This document shows, piece after piece, positions 1 to 9,208 of a stretch of 64,000 bases of DNA. Each line of letters begins with the position of its first letter. Position 1 is the stretch's first letter. Both the position numbers and the translations under genes were made by a program. This DNA is from Intestinibacillus sp. Marseille-P6563 (GTDB taxonomy: Bacteria; Bacillota; Clostridia; Oscillospirales; Butyricicoccaceae), in assembly GCF_900604335.1 (NCBI RefSeq), contig NZ_UWOD01000001.1, positions 932,521 through 996,520 of the forward strand, given 5' to 3'. Under the pieces are notes generated by a model. That model was not told the DNA's origin and did not search any database. It was given only the letters and a program-made list of their open reading frames with translations.

Positions 1-109
1 GTCAAGAACTTTTTTAACTTTTTTCGAAGTTTTTCAACTTCGAATCTAGTTTATCAAGTTCTTTCGGAACTTTTCGAGCCGGTTCGCTATCCTTTCGGAC
101 AGCTTATTT

Positions 110-138
110 AGTATACCGCATTTCGAACCCTTTGTCAA
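110..138 (-). promoter_or_regulatory. Consensus sigma-A promoter reading left out of the window
   Basis: On the minus strand the -35 is TTGACA (133-138) and the -10 is TATACT (110-115), with exactly 17 bases between them. A second promoter of the same design lies 94 bases upstream. A third TTGAC is cut by the window edge at 1-5, preceded by A-rich tracts that resemble UP elements. Repeated consensus promoters with A-tracts are typical of rRNA operons, so a leftward stable-RNA operon just outside the window is inferred. Confidence 0.75.
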
Positions 139-203
139 CAACTTTTTTCATTGTTTCCGAAGTTTTCTTTTCTCGGTCGCCGCTTCCGAAAAGCAGCTTA
201 ATT

Positions 204-232
204 AGTATACGCCAGCTTTCTCCTTTTGTCAA
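204..232 (-). promoter_or_regulatory. Second tandem sigma-A promoter reading left
   Basis: The minus strand shows TTGACA (227-232), a 17-base spacer and TATACT (204-209). The flanks, AGCTTA.TTAGTATAC and TTGTCAAC, match those of the promoter at 110-138, so the two are a duplicated promoter unit. Confidence 0.75.
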
Positions 233-253
233 CACCTTTTTCCCGTTTTCGTC

Positions 254-292
254 AAAAAAAGAGAGCAATCGTCCTTTTGCCCGATTGCTCTC
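254..292 (-). terminator. Rho-independent terminator of the acyltransferase gene
   Basis: The arms GAGAGCAATCG (261-271) and CGATTGCTCTC (282-292) form an 11-bp stem. In the minus direction it is followed by seven T residues (254-260). It ends the gene whose stop is at 310 and separates it from the tandem promoters. Confidence 0.85.
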
Positions 293-309
293 ACGTTTTT
301 CACAGGATT

Positions 310-1638
310 TTAGTCTTTTGCCAATCTTTTGCCGTCGTAGCGGGTCGGATGGAACATATAGGAATAGGTCTTGGCTCGGAAACCGATCTCCCCCAGTACA
401 TTCACTAGATTATTCACCAGATCGGGTCGCATATCGCGCTGCGACAAGGCAATTTTCAGCGTATCCCGGTACGAACTAACCAGAATACCAAACGGCTGAT
501 GGGCGCACGGCAAAATGGCACCATAATCTGCAATATGGCGTTCCATGCTGATCGGAATATTAAACGGCCCAATGTTTGTCAAAATAAAGCTGTCACGCCG
601 GATGTATGCGCGTGCCTGCTCCCGCATCATCTTTTCCTTTTCATCAATCGGCATATCAGCATTGTGCCCGGTATATACCCGATTGGAATTTTTCAGCGCC
701 CAGAAGGCGGCATGCGGCAGGGCGCGCTGGGTATCAAAAAAGGCGCTCAGCTTCTGGCAAGCCTCGACAAACGGAAGCTGGAAATACTCATAATAAAACG
801 GCAGATCGAGCAGAGCAACAAAAAAGCGGACAGTTGGCGATTTGATATAAGTACGCAAGTCCATCGGCACCTCGGCAACGATGGCTTCGTCATGGTCGGT
901 GCCAACATAATACGTGCGATAAATGGCATGGCAGATCGCCGTCATCAAAAAGGTCAATGGAGAAATATCATTCTGCTTGACAAAACGGCGCACCTGGGAA
1001 AACGGCATGGTGATTTCGGTCGTCAGTTCATCGTCATCTTCGTGGCCGTCGTATTCGGGCAAATGAAATGCGGGCACATCGTCAATGTGATTTTCGTCCG
1101 ACTGCTCTGCTTTCTGCAATTTGACAAACCCATCCTCGTTTTCGGCGGGCTGGAAATCGGTTTCCAGTGTGCGGATGCTCCCGTCGTTTTCAATCGCGTA
1201 CCCACGCAGCTTCAAATAGTAAAACAGCACGCATTTGATAAATTCATTGAAGCCGCGCCCGTCGCTGGTGCAGTGCTGGTATTCCAAATAGATCGTATTT
1301 TCTTTATACCCGCAGCAGAATAAATATCCATTCGTATCGTCCGAGCCAATATAATACGGCGAAATATCCTCAAACGGCAAAACCACCGGCGGTTTATCCA
1401 AAAGTCGATATTGGTACTGTTTTTCTCCGCGCTTGAGGCCTAACCCCATCTGCGGGAAGCGCAGCAGCGTGATTTTCAGCGCTTCTTTGAGCAGTTCGGG
1501 GTCGACCGGCTCGGTCATTCGGATGATATGCCGCGGCGCGGTGGTCAGATCGCAGTTGGTTGCATACATAAAAATACTGCCATAGCGGTCCACATCGAGC
1601 AGATGGTTGACCACATGGTTCATCATATTATAATTCAC
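310..1638 (-). CDS. Condensation-domain/alcohol-acetyltransferase-like acyltransferase
   Basis: A 442-residue protein of the chloramphenicol acetyltransferase/condensation fold. The catalytic HxxxDG motif is visible as HCTSDG around residues 122-127, in the context LEYQHCTSDG. The family (COG4908, alcohol acetyltransferase-like) moves acyl groups to alcohols or amines; the substrate here cannot be told. I chose GTG at 1638 because AGGAGG lies 7 bases upstream, whereas the in-frame start at 1656 has no ribosome site. It stands alone with its own terminator. No signal peptide or membrane segment is evident, so it is probably cytoplasmic. Fold assignment is fairly sure, function is not. Confidence 0.75.
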   Translation of the reverse strand: MNYNMMNHVVNHLLDVDRYGSIFMYATNCDLTTAPRHIIRMTEPVDPELLKEALKITLLRFPQMGLGLKRGEKQYQYRLLDKPPVVLPFEDISPYYIGSDDTNGYLFCCGYKENTIYLEYQHCTSDGRGFNEFIKCVLFYYLKLRGYAIENDGSIRTLETDFQPAENEDGFVKLQKAEQSDENHIDDVPAFHLPEYDGHEDDDELTTEITMPFSQVRRFVKQNDISPLTFLMTAICHAIYRTYYVGTDHDEAIVAEVPMDLRTYIKSPTVRFFVALLDLPFYYEYFQLPFVEACQKLSAFFDTQRALPHAAFWALKNSNRVYTGHNADMPIDEKEKMMREQARAYIRRDSFILTNIGPFNIPISMERHIADYGAILPCAHQPFGILVSSYRDTLKIALSQRDMRPDLVNNLVNVLGEIGFRAKTYSYMFHPTRYDGKRLAKD

Positions 1639-1884
1639 AGTTCTTCCTCCTGGCACGCCGTGCGTGCAAACCGTAACTCTCTATTCTTCCTTCTTTAAGT
1701 ATATCGGTTCGCTTTCCGGAATGAAAGGGGCGAATTTGCCATATTTTTGTATTTCACCTTTGGTTTTACTGGTCACTTTTCAAATTTCCCCGGAAAATAA
1801 CCACCTTAAACCGCAAAAACCGCAAAAATTTTGCCAACATTCGCCTCACAGGCCGGGATATCGGTAGTGTTCCGCCGCAAATTC

Positions 1885-1893
1885 TGGTATACT
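1885..1893 (+). promoter_or_regulatory. Extended -10 promoter for the DUF1015-antiporter operon
   Basis: TGGTATACT (TGn extension plus -10 TATACT at 1888-1893) lies 37 bases before the ATG. No good -35 is seen, as is usual for extended -10 promoters. Confidence 0.5.
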
Positions 1894-1930
1894 GGTTGTA
1901 TCTTAACTTTTGAAAATGGAGGCTTTGTTT

Positions 1931-3259
1931 ATGCAGACCCATTACGCCCACTTGCCCAAAATTCTGCTCCCGCGGACCGGTATCGACCTGTCCAAATGGG
2001 CGGTTGTTGCCTGTGACCAATATACCTCCCAGCCCGATTACTGGGAAGAAACCGACCGCTTGGTCGGGGATGCGCCATCCACCTTGCGTCTGACCCTGCC
2101 CGAAGTCTATCTGGAGGAGGACGATTGTTCTGAGCGTATCGATGCCATCCATCAGACCATGCACCAATACTTAGCCGACGGGATTTTGACCGAGCAGCCC
2201 ACAGGTGCCATCCTGCTGGCCCGCGACACCGGCGGTCCCTGTCCGCGCTGCGGTTTGGTGCTGGCCTTTGATTTGGAAGCGTACGACTATACCCCGGGTG
2301 CTGCTTCCCCCATTCGGCCGACCGAAAAAACTGTGGTCGAACGCATCCCGCCCCGCCTGCAAGTGCGTCAGGGCGCTGCCATTGAACTGCCGCACATCAT
2401 GCTGCTCATCGATGACCCTGACCGCACGGTCATTGAACCGCTATACGCCCAGCGCGTACAGTTTTCCAAGCTTTACGACGTGGAACTGATGCAGCGCGGT
2501 GGCCACCTGACCGGTTGGTTCATCCCACAGGGTGCGCAAACCGACGCGCTGCTGGCCGCGCTCGCGCATCTGGCCGACCCGGCGGTCTTTGCCGCGAAAT
2601 ATGATTTGACCCAGCCGCTGCCCGTGCTGCCTTATGCGGTGGGCGATGGCAACCACTCCATGGCGACCGCCAAGGCCTATTGGGAGGAAATCAAAAAAGA
2701 CCTGACTCCGGCCGAACAGGCCGACCATCCGGCACGCTTTGTACTGGCCGAAGTGGTCAATGTTCACGATGAAAGCCTGATGGTCGAGGCCATTCATCGC
2801 GTCGTGTTTGGCGTGGATACCGTCGATCTGCTGGACGGCGCGACCGCCTTCTTCCGGGCACATGGAGCCGATGCGACCGTGCTCGAAGCTGTACCGCACG
2901 AACTGCCCCACGGCGCACAGGCCTTCCCCTTCCGCGCAGGCGACCGCACCGGCTGCCTGCTGGTGAAAAAGTCTCCCTGGGCGCTGCCGGTGGCCTCGCT
3001 GCAAGCCTTTTTGGACGATTATCTGGCGTCCCATTCTCAGGCGCGCATCGACTACATACATGGTCTGGATGTGTTGGAAGATCTGTCCCGCCAGCCGGGC
3101 AATGTCGGCTTCGCGCTGCCCGACCCGGCCAAAGAAGATCTGTTCCGCGGCGTGATTCTGGACGGTGTTCTACCGCGGAAAACGTTCTCGATGGGCGAAT
3201 CCCGTGAAAAGCGGTTTTATATGGAGGCCAAGGCCATCGTGCCCAACGCACGCGCCTGA
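1931..3259 (+). CDS. DUF1015 family protein
   Basis: A 442-residue soluble protein carrying the DUF1015 hallmark GDGNHSMATAK around residues 238-248. Members are widespread in anaerobic Firmicutes and often sit near serine or hydroxypyruvate genes, but their biochemical role is unknown to me. The ATG at 1931 has GGAGG 8 bases upstream; an earlier in-frame ATG at 1910 lacks a ribosome site. The stop is 24 bases before the start of the antiporter gene, so the two are probably co-transcribed from the promoter at 1885. Confidence 0.85.
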   Translation: MQTHYAHLPKILLPRTGIDLSKWAVVACDQYTSQPDYWEETDRLVGDAPSTLRLTLPEVYLEEDDCSERIDAIHQTMHQYLADGILTEQPTGAILLARDTGGPCPRCGLVLAFDLEAYDYTPGAASPIRPTEKTVVERIPPRLQVRQGAAIELPHIMLLIDDPDRTVIEPLYAQRVQFSKLYDVELMQRGGHLTGWFIPQGAQTDALLAALAHLADPAVFAAKYDLTQPLPVLPYAVGDGNHSMATAKAYWEEIKKDLTPAEQADHPARFVLAEVVNVHDESLMVEAIHRVVFGVDTVDLLDGATAFFRAHGADATVLEAVPHELPHGAQAFPFRAGDRTGCLLVKKSPWALPVASLQAFLDDYLASHSQARIDYIHGLDVLEDLSRQPGNVGFALPDPAKEDLFRGVILDGVLPRKTFSMGESREKRFYMEAKAIVPNARA

Positions 3260-3283
3260 TTGCATCCTGCAAAGGAGGATACT

Positions 3284-4882
3284 TTGAATACTCTGCTTCT
3301 ACTCAGCGCGATCGTATTGGTGGCCTGCATTGCTGGCAATAAGCTGTCCAGCCGCATCGGTGTGCCAACCCTGTTCTTCTTCATTGCCCTGGGCATGCTG
3401 TTCGGTTCGGACGGTCTCTTTAAAATCGAGTTTTCCGATTACTCCTTTTCCGAGCAGGTCTGTTCGGCGGCCCTGATTATCATTATGTTCTACGGCGGCT
3501 TTGGCACCAAATGGAGCGCCGCCCGGCCGGTCGCCAAAAAAGCGGTGCTTTTGAGCACGCTCGGCGTACTTATCACCGCGGGGTTGACCGGTCTGTTCTG
3601 CCATTTCGCCTTGGGCACCAGCCTGGCCGAAGGGCTGCTGATTGGCTCGGTGCTTGGCTCGACCGACGCCGCGTCGGTGTTTTCCATCCTGCGTTCCCAA
3701 CGGCTGAACCTGAAATACGGTACCGCGTCCATGCTGGAAATCGAAAGCGGCAGTAACGACCCTTGCGCTTATATGCTGACCATTGTCCTGCTTTCGGCGC
3801 TGGAGGGTGGACTGTCCCCCGCGCAGATCGCCTATTCGGTTTTTGCACAGCTTGTGTATGGCGCGACCATCGGCGCCGCCATTGCGCTGGGAGCCGGTTG
3901 GGTGCTGCGTCACATCCGCTTGGGCGACAATGGTCTGGATTCCATCTTTTTGGTCGCTGCCGCTCTGGCATCGTATGCCCTGCCGTCGCTCATCGGCGGC
4001 AATGGCTACCTGAGCGCCTACATCGCCGGTATCTTGCTCGGCAACCAAGATTTGCCCCACAAACGCAGCCTGGTTGATTTCTTCGACGCGTTTAACGGCA
4101 TGATGCAGATGCTCATTTTCTTCCTGCTCGGTCTGTTGGTATTCCCTTCCCGTTTGCCCGAGTATTTCCTGCCATCGCTGCTCATCGCGCTGTTTTTGAC
4201 CTTTTTGGCGCGCCCGATCGCGGTCGCTCTGCTGCTCACCCCGTTCCGCGCCCCTCTGCGGCAGCAGCTGATCGTGTCCTGGGCTGGACTGCGCGGCGCG
4301 GCTTCGATCGTATTTGCGATTGTGGCCGTCGTATCGCCTGCCTATGGCAAGGATTCGATTTTCCAAATCGTATTCTGTGTGGTACTGCTGTCCATCTTCT
4401 TCCAGGGTACGCTGCTGCCCCGGGTCGCTCGCAAGGCTGATATGCTGGACAGCCGCGAAAACGTACTGCGCACGTTTACCGACTACTCAGAAGAAACCAG
4501 CATTCAGTTCATCCGTTTGGAGATCGCTCCCGGCCATCCGTGGTGCGACCAATATATCCGCGATTTGAATATTGTGCCCGGTACACTCATCGCCGCCGTG
4601 CTACGGCAAGATGAAGTGATCATGCCCAAGGGCGATACCCGTCTGCAAGATGGAGATGCGGTCATCCTGGGCGCCAAGGGCTACTGCGGCAAGGATGGAA
4701 TCGAGCTGCACGAGCGCACGGTCGAGCCCGGCCATCGTTTCATCGGCCAGCCGCTGCGCGCCTGTGAATTCCGCAAAGATACGCTGGTGGTGCTCATCCA
4801 ACGCGCCGGGGCAGACATCATTCCCGATGGAGAAACCCGCATCCAAGAGGGTGATACCCTGGTACTCTATCACAAAAGCTAA
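3284..4882 (+). CDS. K+/H+ (or Na+/H+) antiporter, CPA1/NhaP2 type with RCK_C domains
   Basis: A 532-residue membrane protein. The first about 400 residues are a 12-13 helix CPA1 exchanger core (GSVLGSTDAASVFSIL, IESGSNDPCAYM, SWAGLRGAASIVFA), including the conserved acidic residues of the ion site (SND). The last about 130 residues look like two TrkA-C/RCK_C ligand-binding folds, as in NhaP2/CvrA potassium-proton antiporters. TTG at 3284 is chosen because AAAGGAGG ends 5 bases before it. The gene follows DUF1015 closely and ends at a strong terminator. It probably serves K+ and pH homeostasis; the exact ion is inferred. Confidence 0.85.
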   Translation: MNTLLLLSAIVLVACIAGNKLSSRIGVPTLFFFIALGMLFGSDGLFKIEFSDYSFSEQVCSAALIIIMFYGGFGTKWSAARPVAKKAVLLSTLGVLITAGLTGLFCHFALGTSLAEGLLIGSVLGSTDAASVFSILRSQRLNLKYGTASMLEIESGSNDPCAYMLTIVLLSALEGGLSPAQIAYSVFAQLVYGATIGAAIALGAGWVLRHIRLGDNGLDSIFLVAAALASYALPSLIGGNGYLSAYIAGILLGNQDLPHKRSLVDFFDAFNGMMQMLIFFLLGLLVFPSRLPEYFLPSLLIALFLTFLARPIAVALLLTPFRAPLRQQLIVSWAGLRGAASIVFAIVAVVSPAYGKDSIFQIVFCVVLLSIFFQGTLLPRVARKADMLDSRENVLRTFTDYSEETSIQFIRLEIAPGHPWCDQYIRDLNIVPGTLIAAVLRQDEVIMPKGDTRLQDGDAVILGAKGYCGKDGIELHERTVEPGHRFIGQPLRACEFRKDTLVVLIQRAGADIIPDGETRIQEGDTLVLYHKS

Positions 4883-4885
4883 TAA

Positions 4886-4920
4886 AAAGCCGTCCGGCAA
4901 ATGCCGGACGGCTTTTCTTT
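4886..4920. terminator. Bidirectional terminator between convergent genes
   Basis: A 12-13 bp GC-rich stem (AAGCCGTCCGGC pairing with GCCGGACGGCTT) is flanked by A5 on the left and T4CT3 on the right. It can therefore end both the antiporter transcript and the minus-strand SLH transcript. Confidence 0.85.
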
Positions 4921-7181
4921 TACGATACCGTGATCAGACGGATCTTGCCGCCTTCTTCGGGCTTTCGCTCTGCGTAGAGGGTGAAATTGCTGTAATCGGC
5001 ACGAGCCTGGTTGAGCGTGATAAACTTGCGCTGGCTGGTCAGGTAGACCTGCACTTCATCCGAGATCGGATAATATCCGTCCTTGGTGCGTACGCCATCG
5101 GCGCCGTCAAAGTCCTCGACCTTGACCTGACCGACGTTCAGCAGACGGATGGACGCCAGCGACTGCCGGGCTGCATTCTTTTCCGCGCCCTTCGGGAAGC
5201 CAATCGGGCCGCCTGTCGCGCCATCCGGTCGGCTGTCCACCGTGTACGACAGCGTGACCTGCTGATTGGTCGCGTAATCGTAATGCCGCAGGGTCGCCGT
5301 AATCACTTCAGGCTCTTCATCGTTACCGCCTGTGGACGAAACTGCGCCATAGCCATAATTCCAGCCGTCACCGGTCACATCATCCAGAATCAGACCAATG
5401 ATCTGGCCGGACGAATCGGTCACCGTCGAACGGATACGGCCGCGCGGAACGACATCGAACGGAATCTTGGACGGCGAGGTCTCGTACAGCGGTGCACGCG
5501 CACCGACCTGTTCCCAGATGCGCACATCGGGCGCAATCTTTTTGCCGCCCAGCGTGCCTTCCTTGACCGCCCAGTCACCCGCCGGTCGGCCGCTTATCGG
5601 CCGTTCGGTCAGGTCGAGTTTCCCGTTGCTGCTCTCGGATACGTTGACGATTCGGCCAAACAGGTTCTTGTCGTCTTCGGCCGCCAGGGTACCCTGTACG
5701 GTCGCGCCATTGAACAGCTTAATCTGGGCGCCGCCGTCAGCCAGGTCGGTAAAGACGCCGCTCATATCTGCGCGGACATCCTTGACCGGATACGCTGCCG
5801 CGACTGCTCCGCGGTCATCGAGCAGCAGGGTGATACGGTCGCCGTTTTCCAAACCGGCAAACGAAGCTGCCGCCCGCTCGGAAATCGCATATTCACGGCC
5901 CAGCAGGGTGATCTTTTCGGGATTCTTAAACGACGGGGACGCCGAGGTATAATAGCCGGTAATCTTCGCGTCGGATACGATGGCACGTCGTCCAGCCGTA
6001 TCCAGACTGATGACATCATAGGGCTTGAGCTTGCTGACATCGACCGGAACGCCGTTTTTCTCAATGGTAAAGCCCTTCGGGATCGACGCTGCCTGCTTGG
6101 TGCCGTAAACGAAGGTGTTCTTGGATGCCTCCTGAGCCGATACGCGGATGAGTTCGAGCGTACCGTCCTTGCCATAGTGCAGGGTGATCTTATCGCCTGA
6201 CTGGATGTCAAACCAGTTCTCGTTGAACTTGCGCACCTGGCCGCGCACATACATCAGCGCCGTGCGCTCGGGCTTGATGGGTGCGCCGCCGCCTTCGACT
6301 TCGATCTGGTCGCGCTGGACGCTGCGCACGATGTATTCTTCCTGCCGTCCGCCCTCGTCGGGCAGGATGGCCAGCACCGAACCGGGGTTGGCCTTGCTGT
6401 AATACAGCGTGCCGCGTACCCCGATGAATGAATCGTCCAGGATGCCTTCGGTGGTCTTGACCACTGGTTCATCGCCGCCGGTATAGAACCGCGCCTGATT
6501 TTGCCGCAGTTCGGAATCGGTGCGGCTGGTGGCCAGCAGGATGGCGCCTTCGCTGTCCGAGGACGAGGTCAGGTTGGCAATCAGCCGTTCGCCTTCCTTG
6601 CCTGCCTTTTGCAGCGTATGCAGTAGCATCACCGCCGCATCGCCGCGCTTGACCGGGCTGTTTGCCGTCATGGTCGATGCGCCGTCGGTCAGACCCATCG
6701 ACTGCGCACGGGCAATATAATCGCCCGGCCACATGGGGCCGATGTCCTCAATCGTATAGCCCATCATAAGCAGCAGCATGGTGCAAGCCTCGCCGTAGCT
6801 GATCGTGCGGTCGGGGCCAAAGGTGCCGTCGGCATATCCATGCAGCACATTCTTTTTCTGAATGGCCGGATGCCGCACCGCGGCATTGATGTAACCAGCC
6901 GCCCAATGGGTGGTCGGCACATCGGGAAAGATCGTATAGTTTTTATACGCCGTCACATCGGTCACGCCAAAGGCGGTGACCGCCAGCTTGGCAAACTCGG
7001 CGCGCGTCAGACTGCGGCCGGGTGCAAAGGTAGTGGCGCTGTCGCCCTCCATTACGCCAAGGGTCTTGAGTACCTGCGCGGTCTGAGACAGGTTGGACGA
7101 CGGAATATCCGCAAAGGCTGCGCCGCAGTTCCCCATCAGCAAAAAGGTCGCGAGCGCGCCGCTGAGAAGCCTTTTTTTCAT
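4920..7181 (-). CDS. Secreted S-layer-homology (SLH) domain protein
   Basis: A 753-residue exported protein. A signal peptide (MKKRLLSGALATFLLMGNCGAAFA) is followed by SLH repeats in about the first 200 residues (TRAEFAKLAVTAFG, FPDV..THWAAGYI, HGYADGTFGPDRTISYGEA). Such repeats anchor proteins to pyruvylated secondary wall polymer. The remaining 500 residues are beta-rich with no enzyme motif I recognise. The ATG at 7181 has AGGAGG 7 bases upstream. It is the last gene of an operon with the HlyD-like adaptor and the MacB-type transporter, only 14 bases after the permease stop. That suggests a surface component or substrate of this transporter, which is inference. Confidence 0.85.
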   Translation of the reverse strand: MKKRLLSGALATFLLMGNCGAAFADIPSSNLSQTAQVLKTLGVMEGDSATTFAPGRSLTRAEFAKLAVTAFGVTDVTAYKNYTIFPDVPTTHWAAGYINAAVRHPAIQKKNVLHGYADGTFGPDRTISYGEACTMLLLMMGYTIEDIGPMWPGDYIARAQSMGLTDGASTMTANSPVKRGDAAVMLLHTLQKAGKEGERLIANLTSSSDSEGAILLATSRTDSELRQNQARFYTGGDEPVVKTTEGILDDSFIGVRGTLYYSKANPGSVLAILPDEGGRQEEYIVRSVQRDQIEVEGGGAPIKPERTALMYVRGQVRKFNENWFDIQSGDKITLHYGKDGTLELIRVSAQEASKNTFVYGTKQAASIPKGFTIEKNGVPVDVSKLKPYDVISLDTAGRRAIVSDAKITGYYTSASPSFKNPEKITLLGREYAISERAAASFAGLENGDRITLLLDDRGAVAAAYPVKDVRADMSGVFTDLADGGAQIKLFNGATVQGTLAAEDDKNLFGRIVNVSESSNGKLDLTERPISGRPAGDWAVKEGTLGGKKIAPDVRIWEQVGARAPLYETSPSKIPFDVVPRGRIRSTVTDSSGQIIGLILDDVTGDGWNYGYGAVSSTGGNDEEPEVITATLRHYDYATNQQVTLSYTVDSRPDGATGGPIGFPKGAEKNAARQSLASIRLLNVGQVKVEDFDGADGVRTKDGYYPISDEVQVYLTSQRKFITLNQARADYSNFTLYAERKPEEGGKIRLITVS

Positions 7182-7195
7182 GATAAAACCTCCTT

Positions 7196-8446
7196 TTATT
7201 GGGTGCGCAACGCGTCCACCGGTTGGAGTTTGGACGCCTTGTTGGCCGGATAGATGCCAAAGATAATGCCGAGCAGCGCAGAGAACAGGAACGCGCCCAA
7301 AATGAGCGGCGGGCTGGGCAGGACGGTGAAGGTCTCCACGTCCGGCATCCACATCTGTTCGCTGAGCTGTTTGGCGAGCATGAAATTGCCCATGATGGCC
7401 GAGCCGAAGCAGCCGACCACAATGCCAATCAGGCCGCCGCAGCAGGACACCGACGCGGCCTCGATCAAAAACTGCGAGATAATGTCCCGCCGTCTGGCAC
7501 CGATGGCCATACGGATGCCGATTTCACGTGTGCGTTCGGTGACCGACACGAGCATGATATTCATGATGCCGATGCCGCCGACCAGGAGCGAAATCATCGC
7601 CACGCCGCCCATGAGCAGCGCATCCTGCTGGGCTGCCGCTTCTTCCTGCTCCTGAAACTGCGAAGCCGAGGAAGCATCGAACCAGCCGTTGCCGGCTTCA
7701 CAGATGGGCTTCATGCGCGCATTGAGCGCATCGACGACCTTCTGGATGTCCTCCTTGGAAGCTGCCTGAATGATATACTGCTTGTCGGCATTGAAATTGA
7801 CGCTCATCATACTGCTTTGCAGCGTATAGGGCATGACGAGCATCTGGTCCTCGGTGTTGAGCTTGCCTTTGAATTTGCCCTTGTACACCCCGATGACCTC
7901 AAAGCTTTTGCCGCCAATGCGGATCTTCTGTCCGATGGGGCTCATGGCGCCGAAGAAATATTTGCGGATGGTCTCACCGATCACGCATACCCGGGCCTGC
8001 GCATCGCAGTCGGCTTTGGTGATGTCCCGTCCAGCGGTGATGACGCTGTTGGTCACCTTGCTGTAATCTTCGTTGCCATAGTACATATAGGTCGTGCTTT
8101 TGTCGCTTTTCAGCTTCATGGTGCGGTACTGGACGCCTTTATTTTCCCAGTCGTGATACTGGCTTTGGGGCGACCAGCCGTTAATGTAAGGAGCCAGCTC
8201 GCCATTCATATAGTCCTCCAGATTGATCCAGTCCTGACGCTTGGCGCCCGAACCATAAACCTGGATGCGGTTGAGACCCATTGCCTCATACTGCATACGG
8301 GTCAGGGTGGCTTTACTTTGGATAGAAGCCACCAGAGTGATGACCGCTGCCACACCGATGATGATGCCGAGCATGGTCAGGAGCGACCGCACCTTATTGC
8401 TGGCGATCGATTTGAGCGCCATGCGAACGGTCTGTAACCAATTCAT
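7196..8446 (-). CDS. MacB/FtsX-type ABC transporter permease
   Basis: A 416-residue permease with the MacB layout. One N-terminal membrane helix with the typical [21 protein letters not shown] motif is followed by an extracytoplasmic MacB_PCD domain (about residues 45-270) and three C-terminal FtsX helices ([25 protein letters not shown]). These transporters are mechanotransmitters that drive export of peptides, antibiotics or lipids through an adaptor. Its ATG overlaps the ATPase stop (ATGA), indicating translational coupling. In a monoderm cell the complex probably works with the HlyD-like partner at the cell surface. Confidence 0.9.
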   Translation of the reverse strand: MNWLQTVRMALKSIASNKVRSLLTMLGIIIGVAAVITLVASIQSKATLTRMQYEAMGLNRIQVYGSGAKRQDWINLEDYMNGELAPYINGWSPQSQYHDWENKGVQYRTMKLKSDKSTTYMYYGNEDYSKVTNSVITAGRDITKADCDAQARVCVIGETIRKYFFGAMSPIGQKIRIGGKSFEVIGVYKGKFKGKLNTEDQMLVMPYTLQSSMMSVNFNADKQYIIQAASKEDIQKVVDALNARMKPICEAGNGWFDASSASQFQEQEEAAAQQDALLMGGVAMISLLVGGIGIMNIMLVSVTERTREIGIRMAIGARRRDIISQFLIEAASVSCCGGLIGIVVGCFGSAIMGNFMLAKQLSEQMWMPDVETFTVLPSPPLILGAFLFSALLGIIFGIYPANKASKLQPVDALRTQ

Positions 8447-9195
8447 AGGATTGCCGCGCCTCCTTTCCCAGGCCGGTCTGAGATGATATGTCCGTCCTGG
8501 ATGGTGATGATCCGCTGCGCAACTTCCGCCAATTCGTTGTCGTGCGTGATCAAAATGATGGAGGTCCCTTGCTGGTTGAGCGTCACGAGCTGCCGCATGA
8601 TCTCTGCGCCCGATTTGGAATCGAGGTTGCCGGTGGGCTCGTCGGCCATGATGATCGGCGGACGGGCCGCAACCGCTCGCGCGATGGCCACGCGCTGCTG
8701 CTGGCCGCCGGACATTTCATTGGGCCGGTGGAAGATGCGTTTTTCCAGGCCTACCGCGCATAGGGCGTCGACCGCCAGCCGCCGGCGCTCGGCAGCCCCC
8801 ATGCCGCGGTAGATGAGCGGCAACTCCACGTTCTCCACAGCCGTGAGTGCCGGAATGAGGTTAAAGCCCTGGAAGATGAACCCGATCTCCCGGTTGCGGA
8901 TGCCGGCCAGCACCGAGGGTTTCATATCACTCACCGCATGGCCGTCCAGATAATAGGTGCCATAGGTCGGGATGTCCAGGCAGCCTAAAATGTTCATCAG
9001 AGTCGATTTGCCCGAGCCGGATTGCCCCAAAATGCACAGGAATTCGCCCCATTTGACCTGCAAACTGACACCATCCAGGGCGCGTACCTCATTTTCGCGC
9101 CCTTCGTGGTAAATCTTGCTCATCTGCCGCACATCGATGAGCAGGCCGCTTTCACACGGCGCAGGACGCGCTTTTTGTTTCTTTCTGCCAAACAT
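8443..9195 (-). CDS. MacB/LolD-type ABC transporter ATPase
   Basis: A 250-residue ATPase with Walker [10 protein letters not shown] (about residues 57-65), Q-loop, signature MSGGQQQR, Walker [14 protein letters not shown] and H-loop THD, the pattern of the LolD/MacB/FtsE subfamily. It powers the adjacent permease. The ATG at 9195 is preceded by GGGGG 7 bases upstream and 13 bases after the adaptor stop; longer upstream reading would run into the adaptor gene. The last four bases overlap the permease start. Confidence 0.9.
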   Translation of the reverse strand: MFGRKKQKARPAPCESGLLIDVRQMSKIYHEGRENEVRALDGVSLQVKWGEFLCILGQSGSGKSTLMNILGCLDIPTYGTYYLDGHAVSDMKPSVLAGIRNREIGFIFQGFNLIPALTAVENVELPLIYRGMGAAERRRLAVDALCAVGLEKRIFHRPNEMSGGQQQRVAIARAVAARPPIIMADEPTGNLDSKSGAEIMRQLVTLNQQGTSIILITHDNELAEVAQRIITIQDGHIISDRPGKGGAAIL

Positions 9196-9208
9196 CGCTC
9201 GCGCCCCC

